From: Leptobrachium leishanense
Lineage: Eukaryota; Chordata; Amphibia; Anura; Megophryidae
Reading direction: 5' to 3'
Length of the DNA: 64,000 nucleotides
Assembly (NCBI GenBank): GCA_009667805.1
Contig: CM019063.1
Span: 55,784,881 to 55,848,880 of the forward strand
Part shown: piece by piece, positions 23,100-34,307 of the stretch
Numbering within the stretch: position 1 is the first letter of the stretch
How the letters are laid out: every line of letters starts with the position of its first letter
Made by a program: the position numbers and the translations under genes
The notes under the pieces: generated by a model
The model's input: only the letters and a program-made list of their open reading frames with translations
Told to the model about the DNA's origin: nothing
Databases searched by the model: none

Positions 23100-24174
23100 A
23101 ATCAATAAAACAAGGATTGTACATAGAACAATATGGGACCTCTGAAAAGTATAAGCTGCATATGTACTCAGTACTTGTTTGGGCCCCTTTTGCAGCAATT
23201 ACTGTCTCAATGTGGCAATGTGGCATGGAAACTAACAGCCTTTGGCACTGCTGAGGTGTTATGAAAGACCAGGATGCTTCAATAGTGGCCTTCAGCTCTT
23301 CTGCATTGTTCGGTCTCGTGTCTCTCATCTTTCTCTTGGCGATACCCTATAGATTCTCTATGGGGTTCAGGTCAGGCGAGTTTGCTGGCCAATTAAGCAC
23401 AGTAATCCCACGGTCATTGAACCAGGTTTTGGTGCTTTTGGCAGTGTGGGCAGGTGCCAAGTAGTGCTGGAAAATGAAGTCAGCGTCCCCATAAAGCTCG
23501 TCTGTGAAAGGAAGCATGAAGTGCTTCAAAATCTCCTGGTAGATGGCTGAGTTGACCCTGGATTTAATGAAGCACAGTGGACCAACACCAGCAGATGACA
23601 TGGCTCCCCAAATCAACACAGACTGTGGAAACTTCACACTGGACTTCAAGCATCTTGCAGTGTATGCCTATCCATTCTTCCTCCATACTCTGGGTCCTTG
23701 GTTTCCAAATGAGATGCAAAAGTTACTCTCATCAGGAAACAGGACTTTGGACCACTGAGCAACAGACCAGGTCTGTTTTTCTTTAGCCCAGGTAAGACGC
23801 TTCTGATGTTGTTTGTTGTTCAGGAGCGGCTTGACAAGAGGAATACGACATTTGAAGCCCATGTCCAGGATCCGTCTGTGTGTGGTGGCTCTTGATGCAC
23901 TGACTCCAGCCTCAGTCCACTCCTAGTGAAAGTCCCCAACACTTTTGAATGACCTTTTCCTGATAATCCTCTCCAGGCTGCGGTCATCCCTGCTGCTTGT
24001 GCACCTTTTTCTGCCACACTTTTCCCTTCCACATAACTTTCTATTAATGTGCTTTGATACAGCACTTTGGGAACATCCAACTTCTTTTGCAATGACCTTT
24101 TGAGGATTTCACTCCTTATGGAGGGTGTCAATGATGGTTTTCTTTACAACTGTCAGGTCAGCAGTCTTTCCCAT
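23100..24174 (-). pseudogene. Tc1-family transposase pseudogene
   Basis: Cut-and-paste DDE transposase remnant starting at a Met near 24174 (MGKTADLTVVKKTIIDTLHK). A stop lies about 22 codons in and frames change near 24.0 and 23.65 kb. An N-terminal helix-turn-helix region is followed by a catalytic domain: first acid in VLFPDESNFCISF, and the final glutamate in NSPDLNPIENL. The second catalytic aspartate, normally just before the APAHTA stretch, is replaced (here QHYLAPAHTA), so even a repaired frame would lack an active-site residue. It lies between the terminal repeats of the 21751-24500 element. Confidence 0.88.
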
Positions 24175-25103
24175 GATTGTGATTCCTACTGAACCAGACT
24201 GAGAGACCATTTAAAGGCTCAGGAACCCTTTGCAGGTGTTATGGCTGAATTAGCTGATTAGAGTGGGACACTGAGCCTAGAATATTGCACCTTTTCCCAA
24301 TATTCTAATTTTATGAGATTGTGTATTTGGGGTTTTCATGAGCTGTAAGCCATAATCATCACAATTATGACAAATCACGGCTTGAACTATCTTGCTTTGC
24401 ATGTAATGAGTCGATCTCATATATTAGTTTCACCTTTTAAGTTGCATTACTGAAATAAATTAACTTTTACACAATATTCGAATTTTTCGAGTTTCACCTG
24501 TATTCTAAGTGTCATAATTTTTCAGATACATTCTTACACCCCCTTCAATCTACTTTTTCTCCTACAATGTCCTCTTTGCTTCTTTCATTCATCCTATTTG
24601 CTTTCCCATGAAAATCTCGCTTTTCTGTGTTTGTCTGTCCCTCTTGGCTTTTGTCTGCCTTCCTTTGTTCTTCCACTCAAGTCTTTCCAAATCTAATGTC
24701 TCTCTGTCAATTTTTTTCTGTTTTCCTTCATTCACTGTTTCATTCCCTCTGAATTTCTCAATCTCATATTTTTTCACATATATATTCCTTCATAAACCGC
24801 TTTCTCTTGCTGTCAATCCTACAATGTCCTCTTTTTATCATTCATTCATTTTTCCCCTCTCTATCAATCAATCTTTGTCTCACAAGTGTTCTTAATCCCT
24901 GTTTTCTCTAATTGCTTGTCTGATCTTCTTGTCTCTTATCCTCCTTCATTCTTTCACTCGCTCTTTGAATCTTCGCCACATGTTCTTACTCAACCCCGTT
25001 TCTTTTGTTGTTTCTCTATCCCTCTTTGCAGGTTTATCATTCTTTCACTTTCTCGAACTATTCTTTTTTTCATGTGTTCTTACTCTCTCCACCTCATCTC
25101 TAA

Positions 25104-25530
25104 GGCTAGGGTCAGACGAACGCATTTTTCGCATCGTCCGTAAAAAAGTGCGTCCGAACGCATTGGATGTACTTTTTCACGGAATACGCAATAGCGTCAT
25201 ACGATGCGCAATTTCGGCCGTGATTTCATATGGATCCAAACCAGGAAAGTTTGGGTGTCTGGGCGTTATGTTGGCCGGACATGAGCAACGTCTGACGCCT
25301 CCTAATCACGCACACACGCCGCTATGAGGACGCAGCGCACTCTGTACGTCAGTACTAGCGGTTCGACGTTCTTGCGAAAATGCATTAGTTCGCCGCTTGC
25401 GTTGCATGGCCGAACTTTTGTGCGGCCGTACTTTGTGTGTGGGCCCGCGTTGGACGTCATTTGCTGCTACCACGGCCGTCATAAAGTGCGGTTAAACGCA
25501 CTTTCGCACTGCGTTCGTCTGACCCCAGCC
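25104..25530. mobile_element. Harbinger MITE with TAA TSD, 427 bp
   Basis: The ends GGCTAGGGTCAGACGAACGC and GCGTTCGTCTGACCCCAGCC are flanked by TAA. It sits in the CT-rich tandem repeat. A close relative lies at 25937-26362. Confidence 0.9.
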
Positions 25531-25647
25531 TAAAAGTTCAAATTGTTTGTCTCCTTTCACTAATGTATTCCTTCTTTCATTCTTTCGCTCACACCTTCCA
25601 CCTTCTCAAGATATCCTTTTCTCACACACATTCCTATTTGACCATAC

Positions 25648-25707
25648 ACCATAAGGGTTCATGTGACCATGCGGCTCGATAGTTACTGACATACGGATAG
25701 TTTTTAA
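25648..25707 (-). CDS. Exon D of unrecognised minus-strand gene
   Basis: Exon of 60 bp. The acceptor CAACTTAG is preceded by a strong branch-point-like TGCTGAC about 20 bases upstream. The donor is GGT/GTATGG; an alternative GTGTAT two bases earlier would break the phase. It reads KNYPYVSNYRAAWSHEPLW and leaves one T, which joins the first two bases of exon E to give TTA (Leu). Phase continuity with exons C and E supports the donor choice. Confidence 0.62.
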
Positions 25708-25826
25708 CTAAGTTGAGAATTGTCAGCAATTGCCCAAAATATTTAAAATTTTACTTGAAAATATTAGAGTACAACAAAATAGCTGAGCAGCCGAATGTTT
25801 CCCAGTCGTGTCTCCATCCTGTTTAC

Positions 25827-25881
25827 TCTTGTGGTTTAAGAGGTTCTCACAACCGTGCAGACACGAGATGAACAGACCGTG
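25827..25881 (-). CDS. Exon C of unrecognised minus-strand gene
   Basis: Exon of 55 bp. The acceptor follows a T-rich tract ending in TTTTAAAG and the donor is AAGA/GTAAAC. Only one frame is open: HGLFISCLHGCENLLNHK plus one base. It starts in phase 0, matching exon B, and leaves one base that exon D completes as ATT (Ile). It holds two cysteines spaced C-x3-C. The intron to exon D is only 119 bp, the shortest in the gene. Confidence 0.62.
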
Positions 25882-25936
25882 CTTTAAAACAACAAAAAAA
25901 ATCTATATTAAATCGAATTCCAACACAGACGATTTA

Positions 25937-26362
25937 GGCTAGGGTCAGACTAACGCATTTTTCGCGTTGTCTGTGAAAAAGTGTGTTCGAACGAATGGAC
26001 GTATTTTTTCACGGAATACGCGATAGCGGTCATACGATGCGCCTTTTCGTCCGTGATTTTGTACGGATCATCAATAAAACACTTTTTGTGTCTGGACGTT
26101 ATGTTGGCCGGACATTAGCAGCGTCTGACGTCTCCTAATCACGCACACACGCCGCTAGCGGACGCAGCGCACTCTGTACGTCCGTACTAGCGGTTTGACG
26201 TTCTAGAAAAAATGCGTTCGTTTGCCACTTGCGTTGCGCGGACGAACTTTCGTGCGGCCGTACTTCGTGTGTTCCCCGGCATTGGTCCTCATTTGCTGCT
26301 AGCACGGCCGTGATTTCGTGCGTCTAAACGCACGTTAAAACTGCTTTCGTCTGACCCTAGCC
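25937..26362. mobile_element. Harbinger MITE with TTA TSD, 426 bp
   Basis: The ends GGCTAGGGTCAGACTAACGC and TTCGTCTGACCCTAGCC are flanked by TTA on both sides. It is in the intron between exons B and C. Confidence 0.9.
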
Positions 26363-26589
26363 TTATTGCATCTTGTTGTTTATTATTAGATGCAGTGTTA
26401 TTTATTTTTTTCCTTCCTGTGAATGCACGTGACGTCACATTATCATTTCCTGGTGGCTTTACTCTCCACACCGCTATAGTAGATACACAAGGGTCTGGTG
26501 TGGTCAGTGGCCAGCTGATTTGTAAATCTCTGGCTCTGCTGCTTCAAGGATCTTCTTCTTGTTTTGTTTTTAAGTTTTACACATCTTAC

Positions 26590-26656
26590 AAAGTCGATTC
26601 TCAAAAAAGCAAAGCGATAACCTGCTTTCGTAGCGAACGGAGCCCGGAACATCTCA
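26590..26656 (-). CDS. Exon B of unrecognised minus-strand gene
   Basis: Exon of 67 bp. The acceptor is TTTCTCTTTGACAG and the donor is GACTTT/GTAAGA. Its single T joins the CG of exon A to give Arg, then reads EMFRAPFATKAGYRFAFLRI DF and ends in phase 0, which fits exon C. The peptide is mixed aromatic and basic, with no motif I can name. A Harbinger MITE lies in the following intron. An antisense open frame covers the same bases with plausible plus-strand splice sites, but it has no phase-matched neighbours. Confidence 0.65.
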
Positions 26657-27014
26657 CTGTCAAAGAGAAAGCACATAATGCTTTGACTCGGTATCTCACT
26701 TTAAGGTCAGTAAAAAAAGGGTGAGAATATATTAAAAGGAAAAAAAATAAATGAATAATCTGATTGGGTTTTAACACATGCTATAAATAAAATACACACG
26801 AGACTCCCTCGTAGAACTTGGTAGTACGTTACTAAAATAAATTGTATACAGAGTAGCTGAAAATGTTCTTTGATAAATTTCTCGACTGCCTTCTCTGATT
26901 TTGGTTCTAAAAACATATAAAACCTTTTCTTGCTCAACGTAATAACTACAGTAACAGTAAATGCATATCAGAGCCCCCAGTTTAATTAACGATGTAGCCT
27001 GCATGATGTCCTAA

Positions 27015-28166
27015 CCCACCAACTGGCCGAGAGCCAATGATCGGGAGAAGAGGGGACGCTCCAAAGAAGGCAACACATTTCTTACACCCCAATTAGACTT
27101 CTTGTTTCTGTTCTAGATCATCAAAGACCTACCAAGGAGCCCAATAAATGGCAAAACAGGTTGAATACCCCTCATAAGGAATTCTGAAAAGTGAATCATT
27201 CTAAAACACGGAATTTTATTTGATCGCCAACATGACAACAAAAGTGGAAAAACACACCAACTGGCAATTGCCAAGAGTCAACGAATGAGAGAAGAGCGGA
27301 TGGTCCAAAGAAGGCAACACATTTCTTACACCCCAATTAGACTTCTTGGGCTACAATATATATTGTCACCTGAGTGAGTGTTAACGTTAGCCCTGGTGGC
27401 CACCGCTTATTACAATCCAAACGCAAACGGGTTAAGTAACCCGTTTGCGTTTGGTACCTTGCGCTTTTCAGCGTGAGGTTACTGTACTTTGCGCTCGTCA
27501 TGTTAAGTATAGGAGCGCAAAGTGTTAATCAGCGTTAGGATTACAAAGTCCTAACGCTGATTAACGTCCGACTGAGGTTAACAAAAAGTAAACCACAGCC
27601 AGGAACTTGGGGCTAACGGATTTCGCTGGTGCAGAATCCGTTAGTACCAGCAGAACCCCGCAGAAAAATTCAGACACTCACCTACTATCCCACGGCGAGG
27701 ACTGCGGCTCGGTCCGCCTCCTCCAACCAGCGAGAGCACGGAGATACTGGTGGAAAAAGTCCCCCAGTCTCCCCCTGTGAATCACTACGCCGACTTGCCG
27801 GATCACGCGAGGCGAGATCCGGCAGGTCATGTGACTGCCAGGGTCTGCCTCAATGGAGTCCTATGGACTCCATGGAGAGGATGCACGGGTTAGTGCCCGT
27901 TAACAATGCAGGCAGCTTTCTAGCGCCTGCATTGTAATTCCACGCTAGAACGGGGGCGCAAGGGAGCAGGTTTTTCTCCTTTGCGTCCCCGGTTTAGCGC
28001 GGCAATGTAATGTAGTCCTTTGTTTCTGTTCTAGATCATCAAAGATGTACCAAGGAGCCCAATAAATTGCAAAACAGGTTGAAAATTTCTCATAAGGAAT
28101 TCTGAAAAGTGAAACATTCTAAAATATGGAACTTTATTTGATCGCCAACATGACAACGAAAGTGGT
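27015..28166 (+). repeat. 238-bp tandem duplication, second unit split by a MITE
   Basis: Unit one runs about 27015-27252. Unit two runs 27253-27347 and resumes at 28022. Both contain AACACATTTCTTACACCCCA and TCATAAGGAATTCTGAAAAG. Divergence is modest. Confidence 0.82.
27348..28018. mobile_element. Harbinger-like MITE, inverted relative to 3461-4173
   Basis: Starts GGGCTACAATATATATTG and ends CAATGTAATGTAGTCC. The flanks are CTT and TTT, and the undisturbed unit reads GACTTCTTGTTTCTG, so a 3-bp target duplication (one base since changed) is directly shown. Confidence 0.85.
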
Positions 28167-28834
28167 AAATTCCACTCCTGACTTCATGTGACGGGGGACA
28201 AAATGATTAAAAAGATTATATAAAACGCCCTTCAGGCTGTGTGTATAAGGCGTATGTGAAACATAAATTAATTCCGTGTTTAATCTCAGATCCCATATCC
28301 CAAAACAACCCAAATCCAATCCCGAGCATTTAGGATAAGAGATCCTCATGCCCCCATGCCCCCTATGCTATGCTCAATGCTGACCCTACACAGCCCATAC
28401 CTCTTCATCCATTGACTCCTACCAAGGCTTGTGTCATTCACAGTCGCCACCAGACGTGATTTGACATGAAAATAAAAATAGGATTTGATGGAGAATTGCA
28501 AGGAAATCTCATATTTTAGGAGAAAATATTTGAGAGAAAGAACTTTTAGACGTTTTTTCCCCAGATTCAGATATTTTGGCCAACAATTTGAAATCTTCTC
28601 ATGAATCATCACCGAAAACAATAATATTAATAATAATAAACAAATTAAGTTGTTTTATCTTTTCTCTCTCTTGTTGTCTTGGACAAGCGGCCGTAGAATG
28701 AAAAGGGCTGGTGTAGAGCCAAGTCATTGCTTTTAGCGCACCGCCAATAAACCTGCCCATTCCTCGTTTATTATCTACAGATACAATAAGAAGAAACTCA
28801 AAAGTTTGAAATACAGAGTTTTTTTTAAACTCAC
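28167..28834. other. Intergenic or intronic DNA, no feature recognised
   Basis: AT-rich unique sequence just downstream of exon A on the gene strand. No transposon ends or tandem repeat seen. Confidence 0.5.
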
Positions 28835-28969
28835 CGTACGCTGAATCGCCGCTCTCTGCCCGGGCCGGTCGGACGCACAAGAGCAAAATCCATACTGCTG
28901 TACCCCACATAGTGGCCTAGACGTGAATGAGCTGCCTGGTTTGATGCTAACGGCATCTTAGAATGGGAA
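28835..28969 (-). CDS. Exon A of unrecognised minus-strand gene
   Basis: Internal coding exon of 135 bp. The acceptor is a pyrimidine-rich tract ending in CAAAG and the donor is CG/GTGAGT. The open frame runs SHSKMPLASNQAAHSRLGHY and continues through a segment containing MDFALVRPTGPGRERRF. Two bases (CG) are left at the donor; the first base of exon B completes CGT (Arg), so the phases agree. I do not recognise the domain. An acceptor a few bases downstream (before ATGCCG) is possible, so the 5' edge is less certain than the 3' edge. No earlier exon was found above 29 kb in this window. Confidence 0.6.
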
Positions 28970-29377
28970 CTTTGAAATAACCACACCAGGAGGAAATGTG
29001 TATAAACCAATAAGGGTAACGCACAAAAAAAGGAAACAATGTTAGATTCAGCACACAAACCACAGACGCAGTTAACATATTGCATGCCGGAGAGGAAGCC
29101 AACACCTTGGTGTCATGTGCTGACTGTGCGGAGAGATGTGCCGAGAGATGCAATGGGTTATTCACTAAAGTGCACACAAACTAATTAAGGCTACATTGAA
29201 GGACTGATGAATACTTTGATACAAAACAAAATTTAGGTGTCACAATCCCAGATATTCTTGAGAGTCGAAACGTTGTTTATGTTTGATGCACGCCCAATAA
29301 AGCTGCTCTGAAATCAAGTTGGAATGCCCATATCATCCTTTGATGAATCCTTTGAGTCCATAGAGCTCCAAAAAGAC

Positions 29378-30455
29378 TGTCACGACCGTGGTAGAGGGGA
29401 GTAGGGTATGAGCCCAATTTGCAGTGATAAAACAAGCTGAGCCACATAAATAAAGTGTAATGGGGGTTTATTATATGAACACAGCAATATGGACGGGGCA
29501 GAGATGGAGAGGACTGAGGAGGTAATGCATGGAGGAACAAGACACAAGGAGACACTGAGGGAAAACACAGCAGGAGACTTACATAAGACACGAGACAGAA
29601 AGCAGAGGGCACTGGAGACGTGGAAGCAGAGGGCACTGGAGACGTTGAAGCAGAGGGCACTGTAGACTTGGTCCACGTGGAAGCAGACGGCACTGGAGAC
29701 TTGGAAGCAGAGGGCACTGGAGACGTTGAAGCAGAGGGCACTGGAGACTTGGAAGCAGACGGCACTGGAGACGTTGAAGCAGAGGGCACTGGAGACTTGG
29801 AAGCAGAGGGCACTGGAGACTTGGAAGCAGAGGGCACTGGAGACTTGAAGCAGAGGGCACTGGAGACTTGGAAGCAGAGGGCACTGGAGACGTTGAAGCA
29901 GAGGGCACTGGAGACGTTGAAGCAGAGGGCACTGGAGACGTTGAAGCAGAGGGCACTGGAGACGTTGAAGCAGAGGGCACTGGAGACGTTGAAGCAGAGG
30001 GCACTGGAGACTTGGAAGCAGAGGGCACTGGAGACTTGGAAGCAGAGGGCACTGGAGACTTGGAAGCAGAGGGCACTGGAGATGTGGATACAGTGGCAGG
30101 CAATACTCATAGTAAAGTCCATGCAATAGGTCGTGGCAGGCGGCTGGCAATCGTAGTCTAAATCCAAGCAATGGTCAGTACACAGGTATCCAAATAAAGG
30201 GAAGGAACAGGAAGGGAGCAGGTCTCAGATGAAGCGCTACCAGGTAAGTTCAGACAATGGAGCAATGCACCATGTGTGCCCCACCCTTATGAAGGGAACC
30301 ACAGGCCTCATGATTGGCAGCACCTGATTTAAGCACACAGCTTGAGGGAAAGAACAGGTTGGCACAGCAGGAAGGATGCTGCACAGGCCCAGTCTGGAGG
30401 GTGCAGTACTGCCTTTGGCCTTCTTGCCATGGAGGCGACAGAGTGATCCATGACA
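29378..30455. mobile_element. Probable solo LTR with internal minisatellite
   Basis: Bounded by TGTCACGACCGTGG and GTGATCCATGACA, a TG...CA unit whose ends are imperfect inverted repeats. The flanks AAGAC and AATAC match at 4 of 5 positions. AATAAA occurs near 29447. No internal coding region is attached, consistent with a solo LTR. An alternative is another repeat with chance TG/CA ends. Confidence 0.6.
29604..30085 (+). repeat. 24-bp minisatellite, about 20 copies
   Basis: The unit is GAAGCAGAGGGCACTGGAGA followed by CGTT or CTTG. The period is a multiple of three, which explains open frames of 170-296 codons in several frames on both strands. Confidence 0.93.
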
Positions 30456-30469
30456 AATACCCACATTAG

Positions 30470-30878
30470 ACACCTAAAAGCTGGTATTGTATTTGCACAA
30501 TCATTTAGCACCCCCTAAAACCCCCCCAATAAATCCCATACTCACCTCTCATCCCGCGGCGGGAACGGTGGCCCTATCCACTGCTTCTCCTGGCCACAAG
30601 CAGAGTGAGACTGGAAACAAATAGTTCCCAATCTCCTTCTGCGATCCAGGTTCGTGGCCTGAAAGAGCAACCCTCCATGGAGTCCTATGGATGCCAGGAG
30701 ATGATACTCGTGGCGGCACGGAAGGTTAGCGGTTAGCTCTGTGTTCCGGGGTGAGGTGCTGAGCTAGCGCCTGCCCCTGAATATCGCGCTAAAATGGGGT
30801 CACTATGAGGAAACCTGCAGGTGCAGATTTTCCCTGTTATTGTCCCCATTTTAGTGCGAACTATGGAATAGAGCCCTT
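30470..30878. mobile_element. MITE fragment ending CTATGGAATAGAGCCC
   Basis: Shares TCCTATGG, CGCGCTAAAATGGGG and GCGAACTATGGAATAG motifs with pieces at 14232-14500 and 56200-56436. Right terminus clear, left terminus unclear. Confidence 0.5.
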
Positions 30879-31219
30879 AATATTTTTGCATATTGTATAT
30901 AGTCGTTTTAATCTGCACTGAGTTTCATTATTTTTTAATATTTCCGCCTCTCTTTTCATTATTTCAGACTTTTTTCACACCTCACGCGTTCTTCACTGTT
31001 CATTTTGCTTTCGGTTTCTGTCGCCCATGTCTTGCTTCAAGTTAGCTTGTTCCGTCTCTCATACTTTCACCATCGCAAATTCTACGTTCAGCCTCATTTC
31101 ACCGACCAGTGTCTCCACGCTCTGCATATAAACTATTGTGCCTTCTTAATTAGTTTTTAGTTAGAATTTATCCTTCTGTATTAGACTTTAAATGGTTGCT
31201 CGGGCACTGAACACTATAA

Positions 31220-32073
31220 GGGTTATTCAGAAAGCACCAAAATATCTGTGCTTTTTGGTTCGGCGTGTTTCGATGATTTCAGTACGGTGGCCCAAATACA
31301 CTATTTACCACAGGGTCCCAGAAGTGTGCTGACCGTGGAGCTGCCGAAGACCGGCACCGACTGTCGGATATTCCGCTGAAAGCTGCTGAGGACCACCGAA
31401 TGCCTCCAGCCACCAATCAGGCTGCCAAATGCTGGTGCCAACCGCCGATCAGCCCGCCGAACGACGCTGCAGACCACTGAACGATGTTGAAGAGCACTGA
31501 ACTTACATCTGAATGCCGCCGGAGTGCCGGGAAAAAAAAAAACAGTACTCTGCTATTCTTTAAAAGGTGTTTAAAACAATAAAAATGCATGAAAATGTGT
31601 CTAAATAATAAAAAGGGTCCTATAAAAAATAATAAAAACGGTCTTTTACAGAAAAAAAATGCCATTAAAAATGGGAATCAAAAATTTCGGCTAAAAATTT
31701 TTATTAAAAAAAAGACTTTTTACTGAACATGAAAAGAATAAATGGTTGAAAAAATAATATATTTTTTTTACATAGAATCCTATGGGTGTCGCCTGTTTAA
31801 ACTTGTGGACTGAATCACTGAAAATCAGGGCATTTCACTGACATTTCGGTGCAGTTCGTTGGTCTCTGGTTTAACCATTACTTCTCTATGGGATATTTTC
31901 AGGCAATGAACGTCGCCGATTGGCGATGATCTGTGCCAAACTGCACCGTATTTCGCTTTCAGTTCACCGGTATCTGGCAAATTGATATCTGTCCGAATAG
32001 GAGAACTGCATCCTACGGTGAAATTCAACGTTCGCCGCAATTCGGTGGCAAGTTCAGCTCTCTTCAAATAACC
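31220..32073. mobile_element. GGGTTATTC-family MITE, about 854 bp
   Basis: The left end is GGGTTATTCAGAAAGCACC and the right end is CTCTTCAAATAACCC. Inner motifs such as CTCTATGGGATATTTTCAGG are shared with copies at 38.4, 42.5, 59.8 and 61.8 kb. No transposase. Confidence 0.75.
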
Positions 32074-32373
32074 CTTTGTTTTATTGTAGTATTTCATGCA
32101 CGTGTACATGTTGGATATGTGTTTGCTGTGTTCTTCATTCAGAGGTAGCTTTGGTTTATCGTCATAATACTTTTATTTCTCATTTTTATATGAAAATTAC
32201 CTTTATAAACACATCTCTCCAGCCATAATGTTGCTACATATGATCAGGAAACTTTGCTTTCCATTCTTTGATTTTCCCCATGGAGAGCGCTGAAGCTTAT
32301 CCCGGTTGAAACAATGGTGCCGACGTTTGCAAAAAACACTAGACATTTGTGATTAATTAGTGAATAACCCCTT

Positions 32374-32556
32374 TACAGGATTATTCAGAGAAAGGTGAAA
32401 ACCAGGAGAAGTGGCAGGAGAAGAGAACAATCTAGACCAAATAACCGATTTGGAAAGTGAGAAAAATAGAAGAATTTTTCTAGTTTTGCTATTTTGTCCT
32501 AGAATTTTCACTTCTCCAGTCATTCTCCTGAGTTTCACCTTCCTTTGAATAGACGT
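32374..32556. mobile_element. Small palindromic MITE
   Basis: Inverted ends CAGGATTATTCAGAGAAAGG and CCTTCCTTTGAATAG enclose a second inverted pair, CCAGGAGAA and TTCTCCTG. Confidence 0.6.
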
Positions 32557-32807
32557 GACAGTTTTTTCCATTCACATTCGTCTTGATTTCCAGGGATAGT
32601 ATCTCTTTAAATGGGTTGTGCCTTCAGGTGTTTCGGCATCCTGTTGAAAGTCCCTCAAGGGACTAATATGTTACGCTTCTTCGTTGAATCATTATTTCTG
32701 CTGAGCGATCAAAACTGCTTTTTTTTGTCATATCTACCAATCTGCTTTCTACATGTTATGTGTATATATATTATGATTTATTATTTAATATATTATATTA
32801 TTATATA

Positions 32808-33250
32808 CAGGGTTATTCAAAGAGATCCGAATTGTGGCCGAAAGGTAAACGAACAGTGAAATTCAACGTACGTTACCTTTCCTGGCCATTCGGCTATTCA
32901 GAGAGCAGACAGTTCGCCGAATGTTGGCGAATTGCCTGCACATACGGTGCCTGTTCGGTGCCTGTTCGAGGTCAGTGAAATCCCCATAGAGAAGCAATGC
33001 TTCTTCTATTCAGAGAATAAAAACCAGCAGTGAAAAGTTCCCGAAATGCCTTGCCATTCGGTGGTTTAATTCGGCAGGTTTATTCAGGAGAATCCCATAG
33101 ACTTCAATGTTAAAAATATTCCCGTTTTAATTCAATATCTAATAAACCGTTCATTATAAAATACTGCTGTAAAAAGTCTCTTTATTTATAGATTTTTTAG
33201 AATCTTTTAGGCATTTTTTGGGATTTTTTTGCAAAATTATTCTTCTGGGT
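32808..33250. mobile_element. GGGTTATTC-family MITE, right-truncated
   Basis: Starts CAGGGTTATTCAAAGAGATC after TATA. It follows the family to about the A/T-rich centre and then stops. Confidence 0.7.
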
Positions 33251-34307
33251 GCATCCATTGGGTGATATTTTGCGTTGTAAACTGCCCCCCCCCCAACAAT
33301 GTCTTTCCATCACTTGCTCCTCACTGTGTGGCTTTGGCCATGGAATGGTGCGAATGGGTCAATCACCGACTCACATCCCTGTATTGTGTGGGATGTATTG
33401 AAAGGACATCACCAGGGGGTAGATTATAATATATTTTAAGATCCCTGTCATATCTCATTCAGCTGTCATGTCTTATCTCAGGTAGCCTGCAGAACACAAT
33501 AGACCCTCTGCAGCCTTATCTAAACATTCCCCTCTCATCTCATTAACTGATAGACATTGTAGTTTAAATAAACAAGGGCCACAAAGCAAAGTTTTTGTTA
33601 AATGTTGCATCTTGGGAAAAATCCAGAAGCTGGAACACCAAGATAAAATACCTAACTTTACTTTTTCTTTTTACATGCCACTACTTAAAAAAAAGGGCAA
33701 CATGTGTTTTATAAGGTGTTTTTATTTGTTACGCACAAGTAATCTAGTTACATTTTATGTAAGTGGTCGTGTCCCTTTACAGACAAGTTGAACCACCCTG
33801 GATAAATAAAAACTTGGTTTTAAAGTCATTTCTTTATTACTGTTGTTCTAGTTCTTCCTGTCGTGTTAACGTGGCTTTATGCAGTGTGGAAATAGAAACT
33901 TATGACAATCTGCATCATTTGTTTATATCTCGTGTTTTTTTTAAGAGCTAAATGTTTGCATAAAATGAAATTAACCCCTCTCCCACCAGTATAATTATGA
34001 GTCACCTGTCTACGCACCACAGTCACTCATGTAGCGGAGCAGACCCCGGTTGGTGTTGGCTGCTGCCAGAGTCTATTTACTGATAGTGATGCTCAGTCAA
34101 ATGAGACGATGAGGCTCAATCTGACTCATGGATCAGGTGATCTGTGACTATAGCAAAAAAAAAAGTTTCTGGACCAAATGAGGGCCAAAAAGGACTATTT
34201 TCAAAATGTTCGTGTTGACATGGCAACTGGAAAATACAAGGTCATTGCTTAGCACAGTAACTAAAGTCCTCCATCATTCTGCCGGCGTCCCCATCTCATG
34301 CTTTTAT
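33251..34307. other. Mostly unannotated DNA with one repeat fragment
   Basis: Near 33690-33786 lies an inverted fragment of the AAAGGGACACTATC...TTACATAA family, also at 57385-57500 and 63925-64000. Nothing else recognised. Confidence 0.5.

Larger units (their letters stand above)
21751..24500 (-). mobile_element. Tc1-like transposon, split by a hAT
   Basis: Terminal inverted repeats of about 200 bp begin CAAGTGAAACTCTAAAAATT at the left and end TTTTTCGAGTTTCACCTG at the right, flanked by TA. Removing the nested hAT and one target copy leaves about 1.6 kb, a full-length Tc1-like size. The transposase is on the minus strand. Confidence 0.9.

Noticed and set aside
29277..30171. Repetitive frames (SSALCFNV, EAEGTGDV) on both strands
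   Set aside because: They come from the 24-bp minisatellite. Both strands being open reflects the period, not coding.
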